In this document: positions 37,974 to 46,820 of the stretch, in pieces
How positions within the stretch are numbered: position 1 is the first letter of the stretch
How the letters are laid out: every line of letters begins with the position of its first letter
NCBI RefSeq assembly: GCF_000716675.1
Contig: NZ_JNXT01000022.1
Location: 177,808-241,807 of the forward strand
Reading direction: 5' to 3'
From: Streptomyces alboflavus
Lineage (GTDB): Bacteria; Actinomycetota; Actinomycetes; Streptomycetales; Streptomycetaceae
Length of the DNA: 64,000 bases
Notes under the pieces: model-generated
Seen by the model: only the letters and a program-made list of their open reading frames with translations
Told to the model about the DNA's origin: nothing
Database searches by the model: none
Program-made: the position numbers and the translations under genes

Positions 37974-39956
37974 TCAGACCTGCACGCGCTCCTCGACGAC
38001 CTTCACGATCTTCGCGATGGCCTCGTCGACCGGGATGCCGTTCTCCTGCGAGCCGTCGCGGTAGCGGAAGGACACGGCGCCGTGCTCCATGTCCTCGTCG
38101 CCCGCGATGACCATGAAGGGCACCTTGGCCTTCTGCTGGTTGCGGATCTTCTTCTGCATGCGGTCCGAGGAGGCGTCCACCTCGACCCGCAGCCCCTGGG
38201 CGCGCGCCTTCTCGGCGAACTCGCGCAGGTAGGGGATGTGGGCGTCGCCGATCGGGATGCCGACCGCCTGCACCGGGGCGAGCCAGGCCGGGAAGGCGCC
38301 CGCGTAGTGCTCCAGGAGCACGCCGAAGAACCGCTCGATGGAGCCGAACAGGGCGCGGTGCAGCATGACGGGCTGCTGGCGTGAGCCGTCCGCCGCGGTG
38401 TACTCCAGACCGAACCGCTTGGGCTGGTTGAAGTCGACCTGGAGGGTCGACATCTGCCAGGAGCGGCCGATCGCGTCCTTCGCCTGGACGGAGATCTTCG
38501 GGCCGTAGTACGCGGCGCCGCCCGGGTCGGGCACCAGCGGAAGCCCCTGCTTCTCGGCGGCCAGCCGCAGCGCCTCGGTGGCCTCCGCCCAGTCCTCGTC
38601 GGAGCCGATGAACTTGTCCGACTCGGGGTCGCGGGTGGACAGCTCCAGCTCGAACTCGTTCAGGCCGTAGTCGCGCAGCAGGTCCAGGACGAAGGTGAGG
38701 AGCTTGTCCAGCTCGTCCGCCATCTGCTCCTTGGTGCAGTAGATGTGCGAGTCGTCCTGGGTGAAGCCGCGTGAGCGGGTCAGGCCGTGCACGACGCCCG
38801 ACTTCTCGTAGCGGTACACGGTGCCGAACTCGAAGAGCCGCAGCGGCAGTTCACGGTAGGAACGCCCGCGCGACTTGAAGATCAGGTTGTGCATCGGGCA
38901 GTTCATGGCCTTGAGGCGGTAGTTCTGCCCGTCGAACTCGATGGGCGGGAACATGCCCTCGGCGTAGTGCGGCAGGTGCCCCGAGGTCTCGAAGAGGTGC
39001 TCCTTCGAGATGTGCGGGGTGTTCACGAACTCGTAGCCGGTCTCCTCGTGGCGGCGCCGCGAGTAGTCCTCCATCACCTTGCGGACCACGCCGCCCTTGG
39101 GGTGGAAGACGGCGAGGCCCGGGCCGAGCTCCTCGGGGAAGGAGAACAGGTCCAGCTCCGCGCCGAGCTTGCGGTGGTCGCGCTTCTCGGCCTCGGCGAG
39201 GAACTCCAGGTGCGCCTTCAGCTCGTCCTTGGACGGCCACGCGGTGCCGTAGATGCGCTGGAGCTGGGGGTTCTTCTCGCTGCCCCGCCAGTAGGCGGCG
39301 GCGGAGCGCATCAGCTTGAACGCCGGGATGTTGCGGGTGGTGGGCAGGTGCGGACCGCGGCAGAGGTCCTTCCAGCACAGCTCGCCGGTCTTGGCGTCGA
39401 TGTTGTCGTAGATGGTCAGCTCGCCGGCGCCCACCTCGGCGTCCGCGCCGTCGGCGGCGTTCGCGGCGTTGCCCTTGAGGCCGATGAGTTCCAGCTTGTA
39501 CGGCTCGTCGGCGAGCTCGACGCGGGCGTCGTCGTCGTTGGTGACGCGGCGCGCGAAGCGCTGGCCGCGCTTCTGGATCTCCTGCATCTTCTTCTCGACG
39601 CGCTTGAGGTCCTCCGGGGTGAAGGGCTCGGCGACGTCGAAGTCGTAGTAGAAGCCGTCGCGGATGGGCGGCCCGATGCCGAGCTTGGCCTCCGGGAACA
39701 GCTCCTGCACGGCCTGCGCCATCACGTGCGCGGTGGAGTGCCGCAGGATGTTCAGGCCGTCCTCGGAGGAGATCTCGACGGGCTCGACGACCTCGCCGTC
39801 GGCAACCGCGTACGCCAGGTCCTTCAGCTCACCGCCCACGCGGGCCGCGACGACGGTGCGCTCGCCGTCGAACAGGTCGGCGGCCGTGGTGCCCGTGGTC
39901 ACCACGCGTTCATCCCGCTCGGAATCGCGTTGGATGATCACACGGACGTCTGACAC
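37974..39956 (-). CDS. thrS: Threonyl-tRNA synthetase
   Basis: 660 residues, full length. N-terminal TGS domain ([20 protein letters not shown]), editing domain with [20 protein letters not shown], zinc-bound class II core ([49 protein letters not shown]) and the anticodon-binding domain ending [13 protein letters not shown]. Heads the thrS-HIT direction of the PIM neighbourhood. Certain. Confidence 0.98.
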   Translation of the reverse strand: MSDVRVIIQRDSERDERVVTTGTTAADLFDGERTVVAARVGGELKDLAYAVADGEVVEPVEISSEDGLNILRHSTAHVMAQAVQELFPEAKLGIGPPIRDGFYYDFDVAEPFTPEDLKRVEKKMQEIQKRGQRFARRVTNDDDARVELADEPYKLELIGLKGNAANAADGADAEVGAGELTIYDNIDAKTGELCWKDLCRGPHLPTTRNIPAFKLMRSAAAYWRGSEKNPQLQRIYGTAWPSKDELKAHLEFLAEAEKRDHRKLGAELDLFSFPEELGPGLAVFHPKGGVVRKVMEDYSRRRHEETGYEFVNTPHISKEHLFETSGHLPHYAEGMFPPIEFDGQNYRLKAMNCPMHNLIFKSRGRSYRELPLRLFEFGTVYRYEKSGVVHGLTRSRGFTQDDSHIYCTKEQMADELDKLLTFVLDLLRDYGLNEFELELSTRDPESDKFIGSDEDWAEATEALRLAAEKQGLPLVPDPGGAAYYGPKISVQAKDAIGRSWQMSTLQVDFNQPKRFGLEYTAADGSRQQPVMLHRALFGSIERFFGVLLEHYAGAFPAWLAPVQAVGIPIGDAHIPYLREFAEKARAQGLRVEVDASSDRMQKKIRNQQKAKVPFMVIAGDEDMEHGAVSFRYRDGSQENGIPVDEAIAKIVKVVEERVQV

Positions 39957-40170
39957 CGGTTTCTCCTGCCTGAAGGGGGCTGCCCTGCTGGAAGCGGGCC
40001 GCGCAGATCTGCCCCTGCGCGCGCAACGAATCGTACCGAGCCCCCGGGGCGCATCGCGAAACGGATAAGCCCGGCGCCGGACCGCCCCGGCTCCGCAGCG
40101 CCCTCCGCGACGGCCGACTCAGCCCCGCCCGGTCCCCGCCGCGCAGGCCCTCGGTCCCACCACGCGCCCC

Positions 40171-41397
40171 TCAGTCCCCGCTGCACGCCTCCTCGAAGAA
40201 GTCCAGATTCTCCTGGAGCGACTTCATCAGGCGGTCCCGCTCGGCCTCGTCGACCTGCACCGGCACCACCTCGGCCGCCTCCGTGAGCCTGCGGAAGCCG
40301 CCCCTGCTCTCGAGCCGCCCCTGCACCCGGATCGGCAGCCCGACCAGATGCGCGTGCCCCGCGATGCGGTAGTCCTCCTCGTCCAGGGCCATCCGCACAT
40401 GCGGAACCTCCGCGCCCGCGAGCACCCGCACCCGTACCGTCCCGGCCCCGCGCGGCCCCGACCGCCGCATCCGCACCACGGTCCCGGTGATCCGCACCGG
40501 CACCGAAGGCTCGGCGCGCAGATAGCGGGCGCTGGCCTCGCGAAGGACGGGCAGGTCCCCGGGCGAGAACTCGACGGGCCCGGCGGCCGCGGCGCAGCCC
40601 TCGGGCACCCCGGCGGCGGGTGACCAGGACACCTCGACCCGGGCGCCCTCGGTGCCGCGGACGAGGGCGACGACGGCCTCGACCAGTTCGTGGCTGACGC
40701 CCGCGGCGACGGCGCCGTCGAAGGCGTCCATGCCGCCGGTGGCCCGCCGGTAGTCGACGGCCTCGCGGGCGGCGTAGAGCGCCTGGTGCAGCCGCACGGC
40801 GAGCGGTCGGCCCGCGGCGACCGGGACGAACGCGGTCAGGCGCCGCCCGCCGGGGGCGGGTCCGACGAGGATGTCCTCCAGGAGGGCGGTCGCGGGGCGG
40901 CGGTGGCGCGCGCCGTAGTACCCGGCCCGGGCCCGTGCGGCGAGCGCCCCGGCGAGCAGCATCTGGCGCGCGGCGGCGCGCAGGCGTTCCTCGACGGTCC
41001 AGGACGCGGTGTCCGCCGGTCCGCTCGGAACGTCGCGCCACCAGCGGATCTCGTCGCTGGGCACGGTGAGGGAGACAAGGACGTCGCGGGCGGACGGCGA
41101 GGAGCTGCGGGCGAGTGCGGTCAGGGCCTCGCCGATCAGGTCCTCGCAGTCGGGGAAGGAGCGGCTCTCGGGGACGAGCAGGCTGGTGCCGCCGTTGCCG
41201 GGTCCCGGCGGGGTCCAGCGGGAGTAGCGTCCGGCGGCGCCGCCGCGGCGGTTCCAGCCGTGCCGGTCGAGCAGCGCGCCGAGCACGGCGGGGTCGACCT
41301 GACCGGGTGCGGGCGGGTCGGACCAGAGGGCGGAGGTGTGGACGGGGTGGGGCCGGGGGCCGCGTGGCGGCGCGGGGTCGTCGATCGGGCGGTGCAT
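40171..41397 (-). CDS. 408-aa protein of unknown function, coupled to DUF4365 gene
   Basis: Starts MHRPIDDPAPPRGPRPHPVH at 41397, its ATG sharing one base with the stop of the DUF4365 gene (TGATG). Three parts can be seen: residues about 40-110 with a conserved-looking HGWNRRGGAAGRYSRWTPPG and LLVPESRSFPDCEDLIGEAL; a helical middle (SWTVEERLRAAARQMLLAGA and KL-like HELVEAVVALVRG); and a C-terminal beta-rich domain (VRITGTVVRMRRS, VRMALDEEDYRIAGHAHLVG, LPIRVQGRLES) of OB-fold appearance. No catalytic motif recognised. The tight pairing with a nuclease-like protein suggests nucleic-acid work, but that is inference. Confidence 0.85.
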   Translation of the reverse strand: MHRPIDDPAPPRGPRPHPVHTSALWSDPPAPGQVDPAVLGALLDRHGWNRRGGAAGRYSRWTPPGPGNGGTSLLVPESRSFPDCEDLIGEALTALARSSSPSARDVLVSLTVPSDEIRWWRDVPSGPADTASWTVEERLRAAARQMLLAGALAARARAGYYGARHRRPATALLEDILVGPAPGGRRLTAFVPVAAGRPLAVRLHQALYAAREAVDYRRATGGMDAFDGAVAAGVSHELVEAVVALVRGTEGARVEVSWSPAAGVPEGCAAAAGPVEFSPGDLPVLREASARYLRAEPSVPVRITGTVVRMRRSGPRGAGTVRVRVLAGAEVPHVRMALDEEDYRIAGHAHLVGLPIRVQGRLESRGGFRRLTEAAEVVPVQVDEAERDRLMKSLQENLDFFEEACSGD

Positions 41398-41963
41398 CAG
41401 GGTCTCCCTCCCGTCCCGACCCGCGTCATGATCTCGCAGAGCGCGCGGTCGTCGAAGATCCGCGAGGTCGGGACGCGGACGGTGGTCCTTCGCCTGCCCG
41501 TCACCGGGTGTCCGGCGAGGTTGGTCCAGTAGCAGCAGTGCCGCAGGTCGAGCCGGTCGTGCCCGGCACGCAGCCAGTCGTCGCGGGAGCGGGGCACGAT
41601 CATCACGACGAGGATCTTGTGCACCGACACGGGGGTGCGGGCGAGCTTCTCCAGGTGCGCGTTGTCCAGGGTGAAGGAGAAGGCGGGCCCCGCCGGTCGG
41701 GGCGGTATCTGGTACGTGCACTTGAGCTGCACCTTGATGGTGACCTCGTCGTCGACCGTGTGCCCGGGGGCGCTGTGGCTGACGTGCCAGTCGATGCCGT
41801 TGTCCGGAAAGGGCTGGGAGAGCGAGCACCCCGCCGCCGCGGCGACGGCGTGCAGGTAGCCCACCTGAAGGGTCTCCATGCAGGCGGTGGTGGCGAGTGT
41901 GCCGCGCGGCGGTGCGATCCGCTCGGGCAGCAGCCCACCCTGTTCGGGCTGCGCGAGCGCCAT
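41397..41963 (-). CDS. DUF4365 protein (PD-(D/E)XK nuclease-like fold)
   Basis: 188 residues from ATG 41963. The likely nuclease core is Glu30, Asp58 in PFPDNGIDWHVSH, then Gln79-x-Lys81 in VTIKVQLKCTYQ, which fits the QxK variant of the PD-(D/E)XK fold used by DUF4365 members. The rest (DWLRAGHDRLDLRHCCYWTN) is conserved-looking but unassigned. First gene of a two-gene unit with the 408-aa protein; divergent from a DEDDh exonuclease 167 bp away. A defence or repair role is possible; the locus looks like chromosomal core, not an island. Confidence 0.8.
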   Translation of the reverse strand: MALAQPEQGGLLPERIAPPRGTLATTACMETLQVGYLHAVAAAAGCSLSQPFPDNGIDWHVSHSAPGHTVDDEVTIKVQLKCTYQIPPRPAGPAFSFTLDNAHLEKLARTPVSVHKILVVMIVPRSRDDWLRAGHDRLDLRHCCYWTNLAGHPVTGRRRTTVRVPTSRIFDDRALCEIMTRVGTGGRP

Positions 41964-42130
41964 GTTCAACAAGCCTTCCGAACCAGACGTTTCCCCGCTC
42001 GGGCCGGTCGATGTCCGTGCCCTGTACCTCTGTTGTCTCCGGGCCGGGTTCGGCGCAAACGGCCCGGGTATCACCAGCGTGGGCAGTTACGCAGGTCAAC
42101 TGCCGGAGCTGAACGAGGAGTTGCGTCAGG

Positions 42131-42856
42131 ATGACGTGCTGGTACGAAGGCCCATTGGCCGCATTCGACACGGAGACCACGGGTGTCGACGTCGAGACCG
42201 ACCGGATCGTGTCGGCCGCCGTCGTCGTTCAGAACGGCGCGGGGGCCCGGCCCCGTGTCACCCGCTGGCTGGTGAACCCGGGCGTTGTGGTGCCCGCCGC
42301 CGCGACCGCGGTGCACGGGCTCACCCAGGAGCATCTGGAGCGCAACGGCCGCTGGCCGGCTCCGGTGATGGAGGAGATAGGGCGCGAGCTGGCGGAGCAG
42401 GGCGCGGCGGGCCGGCCGCTCGTGGTGATGAACGCTCCGTTCGATCTGACGTTGTTCGACCGGGAGTTGCGCAGGCATCGCGCCTCGTCGCTCGCGCGGT
42501 ATCTGGAGAGCCGGCCGCTGTGCGTGCTCGATCCGCGGGTGCTCGACCGCCAGCTGGACCGCTATCGCAAGGGCCGCCGCACCCTGTCGGACCTGTGCGA
42601 GCACTACGAGGTGGAGCTGACCGGCGCGCATGACGCGGCGGCCGACGCGCAGGCCGCGCTGGATGTCGTCCGCGCGGTGGGACGCCGTTTCGCGGCCCGC
42701 CTCGACCGGTTGTCCCCCGCCGAGCTGCACACGCTGCAGGCGGTGTGGCACGCGGCTCAGGCGCGCGGGCTGCAGGCGTGGTTCGCACGCAGTGGTACGC
42801 CGGAGGCGGTCGATCCCGCATGGCCGCTGCGGCCCGAACTGCCCGCCGCCGCCTGA
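42131..42856 (+). CDS. 3'-5' exonuclease, DEDDh family (DnaQ-like)
   Basis: 241 residues. Exo I AAFDTETTGVDVETDRIV (Asp13, Glu15), Exo II VVMNAPFDLTLFDREL (Asp105) and Exo III GAHDAAADAQAALDV (His167, Asp172) are all intact. It resembles the stand-alone DnaQ-like exonucleases of actinobacteria rather than the polymerase III epsilon subunit. About 60 extra C-terminal residues (ELHTLQAVWHAAQARGLQAW) may mediate a partner contact. Ribosome site GAGGAG about 9 nt before the ATG. Confidence 0.92.
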   Translation: MTCWYEGPLAAFDTETTGVDVETDRIVSAAVVVQNGAGARPRVTRWLVNPGVVVPAAATAVHGLTQEHLERNGRWPAPVMEEIGRELAEQGAAGRPLVVMNAPFDLTLFDRELRRHRASSLARYLESRPLCVLDPRVLDRQLDRYRKGRRTLSDLCEHYEVELTGAHDAAADAQAALDVVRAVGRRFAARLDRLSPAELHTLQAVWHAAQARGLQAWFARSGTPEAVDPAWPLRPELPAAA

Positions 42857-42890
42857 GCGTCGGGGTGTCGCCCGCCGGTGTGCGGGCATG

Positions 42891-42919
42891 AAAAAACCGG
42901 TCCGTCGGGGACGGACCGG
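42891..42919 (-). terminator. Terminator of tRNA-Val(CAC) copy 1
   Basis: On the minus strand CCGGTCCGT pairs with ACGGACCGG across a short loop, followed by TTTTTT, a classical intrinsic terminator 12 nt after the tRNA end. It also lies just after the exonuclease stop on the other strand. Confidence 0.85.
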
Positions 42920-42930
42920 GATTCTCCGGG

Positions 42931-43002
42931 TGGGCGATACTGGGTTCGAACCAGTGACCTCTTCGGTGTGAACGAAGCGCTCTCCCACTGAGCTAATCGC
43001 CC
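42931..43002 (-). tRNA. tRNA-Val(CAC), copy 1
   Basis: 72-nt cloverleaf: acceptor GGGCGAT paired with ATCGCCC, discriminator A, anticodon stem CTTCG/CGAAG with loop TTCACAC, T-arm CTGGTTCGAACCCAG. CCA is not encoded. Identical to the copy at 43700. Confidence 0.97.
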
Positions 43003-43015
43003 GGGAACGCACTGA

Positions 43016-43045
43016 ACAATACAGGTCCAGGCGCGGTTGGTTCAA
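43016..43045 (-). promoter_or_regulatory. Promoter of tRNA-Val(CAC) copy 1
   Basis: On the minus strand TTGAAC (43040-43045), an 18-nt spacer, then TATTGT (43016-43021), 14 nt before the tRNA. The -35 overlaps the end of the SRPBCC gene. Predicted from sequence. Confidence 0.55.
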
Positions 43046-43488
43046 ACCGCTTCCAGGTACGCGACGAGCCCCCGCCGCCCCGACCGCATCATCAGGGCGT
43101 GGTTGACGAGGAACAGGGGCCGGCCGGGTACGGCGAGGCGTCGCATCAGCGCCTTGCGGACGTCGACCTCCTGGTCGTAGCGCGCCCTGGTGCCGCCGTC
43201 GGCCGCGGTGAGCGTCCAGCGCGCCCAGCCGTCCAGGTCGCCGGTCATGGTGATCTCCAGGACCCCGCGGCCGGGGTCCCGGCGGCTCTCCTCGGCGGTG
43301 ACGACGAGGTCGTAGGGGAGCAGCGAGCGCAGGCGGGCGGTGCCGGTGCGCCCGTCGAGGGCGGTGACGGCGCGCACCTGTGGCCACCAGCGCGGGTAGT
43401 CCTCGGCCCGCTCCAGGACGGCGTACACCGTCTCGGGTGCGGCGGGCAGATTCCATACGCTGTGGAAGCGGTAATGGCACCAGTCCAT
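43042..43488 (-). CDS. SRPBCC-family (polyketide cyclase/START-like) protein
   Basis: 148 residues with the hydrophobic-cavity SRPBCC fold: HYRFHSVWNLPAAPETVYAV at the N-terminus, DYPRWWPQVRAVTAL, and the C-terminal helix around LFLVNHALMMRSGRRGLVAY. Family members bind lipids or aromatic ligands; no catalytic residue can be named. It stands alone between two identical tRNA-Val genes on the same strand, and the downstream tRNA promoter uses its stop-codon region. Confidence 0.85.
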   Translation of the reverse strand: MDWCHYRFHSVWNLPAAPETVYAVLERAEDYPRWWPQVRAVTALDGRTGTARLRSLLPYDLVVTAEESRRDPGRGVLEITMTGDLDGWARWTLTAADGGTRARYDQEVDVRKALMRRLAVPGRPLFLVNHALMMRSGRRGLVAYLEAV

Positions 43489-43656
43489 GGGACCAGTCTG
43501 CGGCCCGGTCGATTTCCGCGCGACAGAGCGGACGGATCGTCAACTCGCAGAAATAGGAACGAGTTATTCCGGAAGCCCCGCACGGGGTGTGAATTCCATG
43601 AAAGGCCGTCACATACGGCCGCGTATACGATCCGGCGGACTTCCGGGCATACGACA

Positions 43657-43690
43657 GTGGCCCGGAGGCTGTTTCCAGCCTCCGGGCCAC
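43657..43690 (-). terminator. Terminator of tRNA-Val(CAC) copy 2
   Basis: 15-bp perfect stem GTGGCCCGGAGGCTG (43657-43671) with its complement (43676-43690), loop TTTC, ten bases after the tRNA end. Confidence 0.85.
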
Positions 43691-43699
43691 AATCCCGGG

Positions 43700-43771
43700 T
43701 GGGCGATACTGGGTTCGAACCAGTGACCTCTTCGGTGTGAACGAAGCGCTCTCCCACTGAGCTAATCGCCC
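43700..43771 (-). tRNA. tRNA-Val(CAC), copy 2
   Basis: 72 nt, identical to copy 1 through the whole tRNA and a few flanking bases (GGGT on the 3' side of the plus strand). Anticodon CAC; no encoded CCA. Confidence 0.97.
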
Positions 43772-43855
43772 GGGCGCAGAGAGAACATTACCCCATGTCA
43801 GAGGGTGCCTCCGACCACCCCGACCGGGGCGCCGCGCACCCCGACGGAGCCTGCC

Positions 43856-44302
43856 TCACTGATCGTTGATCTTCCAGGGCATCTGGATGCCGAACTTCCA
43901 CAGATAGATCCCGCCGAGAGCCCCGACGATCACCAGGGCGATGCTCGTGAGGATGATGTTGCGCCGGCGGACACGGGGGTCGAGGGCGCGCTGCGCGGCC
44001 TCGGTGACCTTCCGCTTCGTCCAGCGGAGCACCAGCTGCGCCCACACGAACTCGGTCGCCCAGATCGCCATGCCGCCGAAGATCACGACCCAGCCCGGTC
44101 CCGGCAGGGGCAGCATGATGATGCCGGCGACGACGACCGCCAGGCCCACGATGAAGACGCCGACCTGCCAGCTCAGGTGCAGGGTCCGGCGTGCCTTGAT
44201 GAACTCAGGCGCCTTGGACCCGAAGGGCTTCTCAGCCTTGACCTGCTCGGCCACCTCGTCGACGGCCTCGGCCACCTTCGCCTCGTCACTCCCCGTATTC
44301 AT
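43856..44302 (-). CDS. TIGR02611/PGPGW-family membrane protein
   Basis: 148 residues from ATG 44302. An acidic N-terminus of about 35 residues (MNTGSDEAKVAEAVDEVAEQ), then three membrane segments; between the first two is the family motif PLPGPGWVVIFGGMAIWATE. Unknown function, widespread in actinobacteria. Divergent from ssgB, so the 190-bp gap should hold both promoters. Confidence 0.88.
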   Translation of the reverse strand: MNTGSDEAKVAEAVDEVAEQVKAEKPFGSKAPEFIKARRTLHLSWQVGVFIVGLAVVVAGIIMLPLPGPGWVVIFGGMAIWATEFVWAQLVLRWTKRKVTEAAQRALDPRVRRRNIILTSIALVIVGALGGIYLWKFGIQMPWKINDQ

Positions 44303-44493
44303 GCCGCCAGACCTTACCGGACAGAAACCCGTCACCGGAATGGCCGTACGAACCAATCGGACAGTCCGCCATACGAGCCACCTAAAGACACCCAAAACTC
44401 CCAGAGGGGTTTACAACGGCACCGTAGGTGGCATGTCGATTTCGCCGACGTGCGAATCCCCGAGCGCACACTGAGCGAAAGGCCCTGGCGCTT

Positions 44494-44907
44494 ATGAACA
44501 CCACGGTCAGCTGCGAGCTGCACCTGCGCCTCGTTGTGTCGAGCGAGTCCTCACTGCCTGTACCCGCAGGACTGCGGTATGACACGGCCGATCCCTATGC
44601 CGTGCACGCCACCTTCCACACCGGAGCCGAGGAGACTGTCGAATGGGTGTTCGCCCGCGACCTCCTCGCCGAGGGCCTGCACCGGCCCACCGGCACCGGC
44701 GACGTCCGCGTCTGGCCGTCCCGCAGCCACGGTCAGGGCGTCGTCTGCATCGCCCTGAGCTCCCCCGAGGGTGAGGCTCTGCTCGAGGCCCCGGCGCGGG
44801 CCCTGGAATCGTTTCTGAAGCGTACCGACGCGGCCGTGCCGCCCGGCACCGAACATCGTCACTTCGATCTCGACACGGAGCTCTCGCACATTTTGGCCGA
44901 AAGCTAG
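44494..44907 (+). CDS. ssgB: Sporulation-specific cell division protein SsgB
   Basis: 137 residues, the length and sequence I recognise as SsgB (S. coelicolor SCO1541), among the most conserved proteins in streptomycetes. SsgB is placed by SsgA and recruits FtsZ to future septation sites in aerial hyphae. The SALP core is visible in VHATFHTGAEETVEWVFARD and VWPSRSHGQGVVCIALSSPE. Start ATG 44494; an upstream in-frame codon at 44428 would add 22 unrelated residues. In S. coelicolor its transcription depends on the stress/development sigma factor SigH; no clear SigH site could be fixed here. Strong evidence for a sporulating actinomycete. Confidence 0.97.
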   Translation: MNTTVSCELHLRLVVSSESSLPVPAGLRYDTADPYAVHATFHTGAEETVEWVFARDLLAEGLHRPTGTGDVRVWPSRSHGQGVVCIALSSPEGEALLEAPARALESFLKRTDAAVPPGTEHRHFDLDTELSHILAES

Positions 44908-45112
44908 TCCGGCCACGGTCCGGGAGCGCAGGGCGCCGTCCGACTCGGGGCGACGGCGCGGGTACGACAACGACATATCGGCAGGCAGCAGGCACCGGCG
45001 CCGGTGTCGCGGATTTCCGCGGCGCCGGCGCCGTGGCGTGCGCGGCGCGAGCCGCTAGCATCGGCCAGCATCGGGCGGGCCCCAGCCCGACCCCCAGGCC
45101 AGGGAGCGAATC

Positions 45113-45778
45113 GTGCTGATCACCCACGACACCCGGTGCGCGCTCGACGCCGTGGTCGATCTGGTGAATTCCGCGCCGGACGACGAGGGCGCCGCGAGCG
45201 CCGGGAGCGGCGCCGCCGCCGACGGGCTCGCGGACGTCGCGGCTCTGAACGAGTTCGTGAAGCGCAACGCGATCAGCGACGTCGGTGTGCTCACGGAGCG
45301 GGACCTCGCGGGCGTGCACCGCATCCGCGGCCGCTTCGCCGAGGTCTTCGCGGCCACCGAGCCGCATGTGGCGGCGACCCTCATCAACGAGCTGATCGCG
45401 GCCGCGGGCACCACGCCGCGCCTGACCGACCACGACGGCTACGACTGGCACGTGCACTACTTCGCGCCGGGCGCCTCCGTCGCCGACCACCTGGCGGCCG
45501 ACTGCGGGATGGCCCTTGCCTTCTTCGTCGTCGCGGGCGAGCAGGAGCGGCTTCGCCGGTGCGAGGCGCCGGACTGCCGCCGCGCCTTCATCGACCTCTC
45601 CCGCAACCGTTCGCGCCGCTACTGCGACAGCCGCACCTGCGGGAACCGGCTGCACGTGGCCGCGTACCGGGCCCGCCGCAGGGAGGCCGCGGGCCTGGAA
45701 CAGGACGCGCAGGACGGGCAGGATTCCCCGGGGCCCGCGGCGCCGTCGCGGCTAGAGCAGGAGCAGGTCGTGCAGTGA
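45113..45778 (+). CDS. ABATE-domain/CGNR zinc-finger protein, probable transcription regulator
   Basis: 221 residues from GTG 45113 (AGGGAG eight nt before). N-terminal ABATE-like helical domain (TRCALDAVVDLVN, LNEFVKRNAISDVGVLTE), then the CGNR zinc finger CEAPDCRRAFIDLSRNRSRR with YCDSRTCGNR (four Cys ligands), which binds DNA. The C-terminal 30 residues are a disordered Gln/Glu/Pro tail whose coding end overlaps the convergent 63-aa gene by 27 bp. Target unknown. Confidence 0.9.
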   Translation: MLITHDTRCALDAVVDLVNSAPDDEGAASAGSGAAADGLADVAALNEFVKRNAISDVGVLTERDLAGVHRIRGRFAEVFAATEPHVAATLINELIAAAGTTPRLTDHDGYDWHVHYFAPGASVADHLAADCGMALAFFVVAGEQERLRRCEAPDCRRAFIDLSRNRSRRYCDSRTCGNRLHVAAYRARRREAAGLEQDAQDGQDSPGPAAPSRLEQEQVVQ

Positions 45779-45943
45779 GGCCATGAGGAACAGGACCCCG
45801 ATCACCGCCAGGAAGATCATCAGCGGTGGCTGGGAGAGCGCGAAGAGGCATCCTCGCGGTTCGTCGGCGGCCTCGCGCCGCTCGGCGGCGGTTTCCCGCT
45901 CGTCGGGCGGGGCGGGATCGCTCTGTGTGGTGGTGTCCAGCAT
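45752..45943 (-). CDS. Small single-pass membrane protein
   Basis: 63 residues: an acidic N-terminal half (DPAPPDERETAAERREAADE), then one membrane segment (PLMIFLAVIGVLFLMASLHD) and LLLL at the end. C-tail-anchored topology. Convergent overlap with the CGNR gene. Ribosome site is weak. No family recognised; support is codon bias and the clean hydrophobic segment. Confidence 0.6.
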   Translation of the reverse strand: MLDTTTQSDPAPPDERETAAERREAADEPRGCLFALSQPPLMIFLAVIGVLFLMASLHDLLLL

Positions 45944-46163
45944 CTCGCCGTGATGATGACGCAGCGCGGGGGGTGCCGCTTACCAACACGCGCGGGTCGC
46001 TGGGGAGTTCGCCGCATTCCGTGACCTTCGCGGGCCCGGCGTGGCGCACCTGCGAACGGTGTCCGTCGATACGCTCGAACGAGGTCCCGGAATGTGGGAC
46101 GCGGCGCGGAGAGCGCGCCGCGAGCCGTGCTGGTTCCGCGCTCCCCCGTGCCTCTCCGGCGCC

Positions 46164-46625
46164 TCAGATGCCGTGCTTCTTCAAGATGGCCTCGATGTCG
46201 CTGAAGTCCTCGCCGCCCGCGGCCTTCTTCTGCTTCTGCTTGGCGGCGGGGGCGACCTGCGGGCGTCCGGCCGCCCCGGACGGGCCCAGGGAGGGCGCGG
46301 ACGCGGCGGGGGCGACGGCCTCGCGCTGGGCGGCCTTCGCCGCCGCCCGGCGCTCCTTGCGGGTGCCGCCGGAGCGGCGCTCCGCCGCGCGGGTCGCCAG
46401 GAACAGCAGCCAGGCCGCCCCGAGGACGCCGAAGCCCGCCCAGGCGACCGGGCTGAAGGCCGTCTCGGCGGCCCACTCCACGGCCCCGGTCATGACCAGA
46501 CCGAGAGGGACCAGCGAGTACGCGGCCAGGCGGGCGGCGGCGAGGAATCGCTTGCGGTAGGCCGTGACGGCCGCGATGCCGAGGCCGGCCGCGGCTACGG
46601 CGGAGCAGATGGTCTCGGCAATCAT
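46164..46625 (-). CDS. Membrane protein with conserved-looking C-terminal helix, unknown
   Basis: 153 residues from ATG 46625 (MIAETICSAVAAAGLGIAAV). Three membrane segments in the first 85 residues, then a basic Ala/Lys-rich linker and a terminal acidic-then-basic helix GEDFSDIEAILKKHGI. Terminal motifs of this xDIExILxxxGI form recur in actinobacterial membrane proteins, but I cannot name the family. Divergent from the DsbA-like gene. Confidence 0.75.
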   Translation of the reverse strand: MIAETICSAVAAAGLGIAAVTAYRKRFLAAARLAAYSLVPLGLVMTGAVEWAAETAFSPVAWAGFGVLGAAWLLFLATRAAERRSGGTRKERRAAAKAAQREAVAPAASAPSLGPSGAAGRPQVAPAAKQKQKKAAGGEDFSDIEAILKKHGI

Positions 46626-46820
46626 CGCGGTCCTCCAGGCGTGCGGGCGCGGTGCTGTGTCGCTGGTGTCCCCTCCATCCTGCACCTGGTGGGGCGCCGG
46701 AAGCCATGGTCACCGAGGACATCAGGGAGATATCCGGGTCACGGCTCCTCCCCAGGTGCCGGTGGGCGGCGCCCCGGGTCCCGGTTGGGGCCCCTTCCCC
46801 GGGGCTGGGACACTGGGCGC

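Noticed and set aside
40171..42180. Single 669-aa protein covering both the 408-aa and DUF4365 genes
   Set aside because: The first 260 residues of that frame are the wrong-frame translation of the DUF4365 gene; the true start is ATG 41397 overlapping its stop.
44409..44432. SigH-type promoter of ssgB (GTTT, 14 nt, GGTGGC)
   Set aside because: The -10 part is a poor match to the GGGTAY consensus, so it was not listed as a feature.
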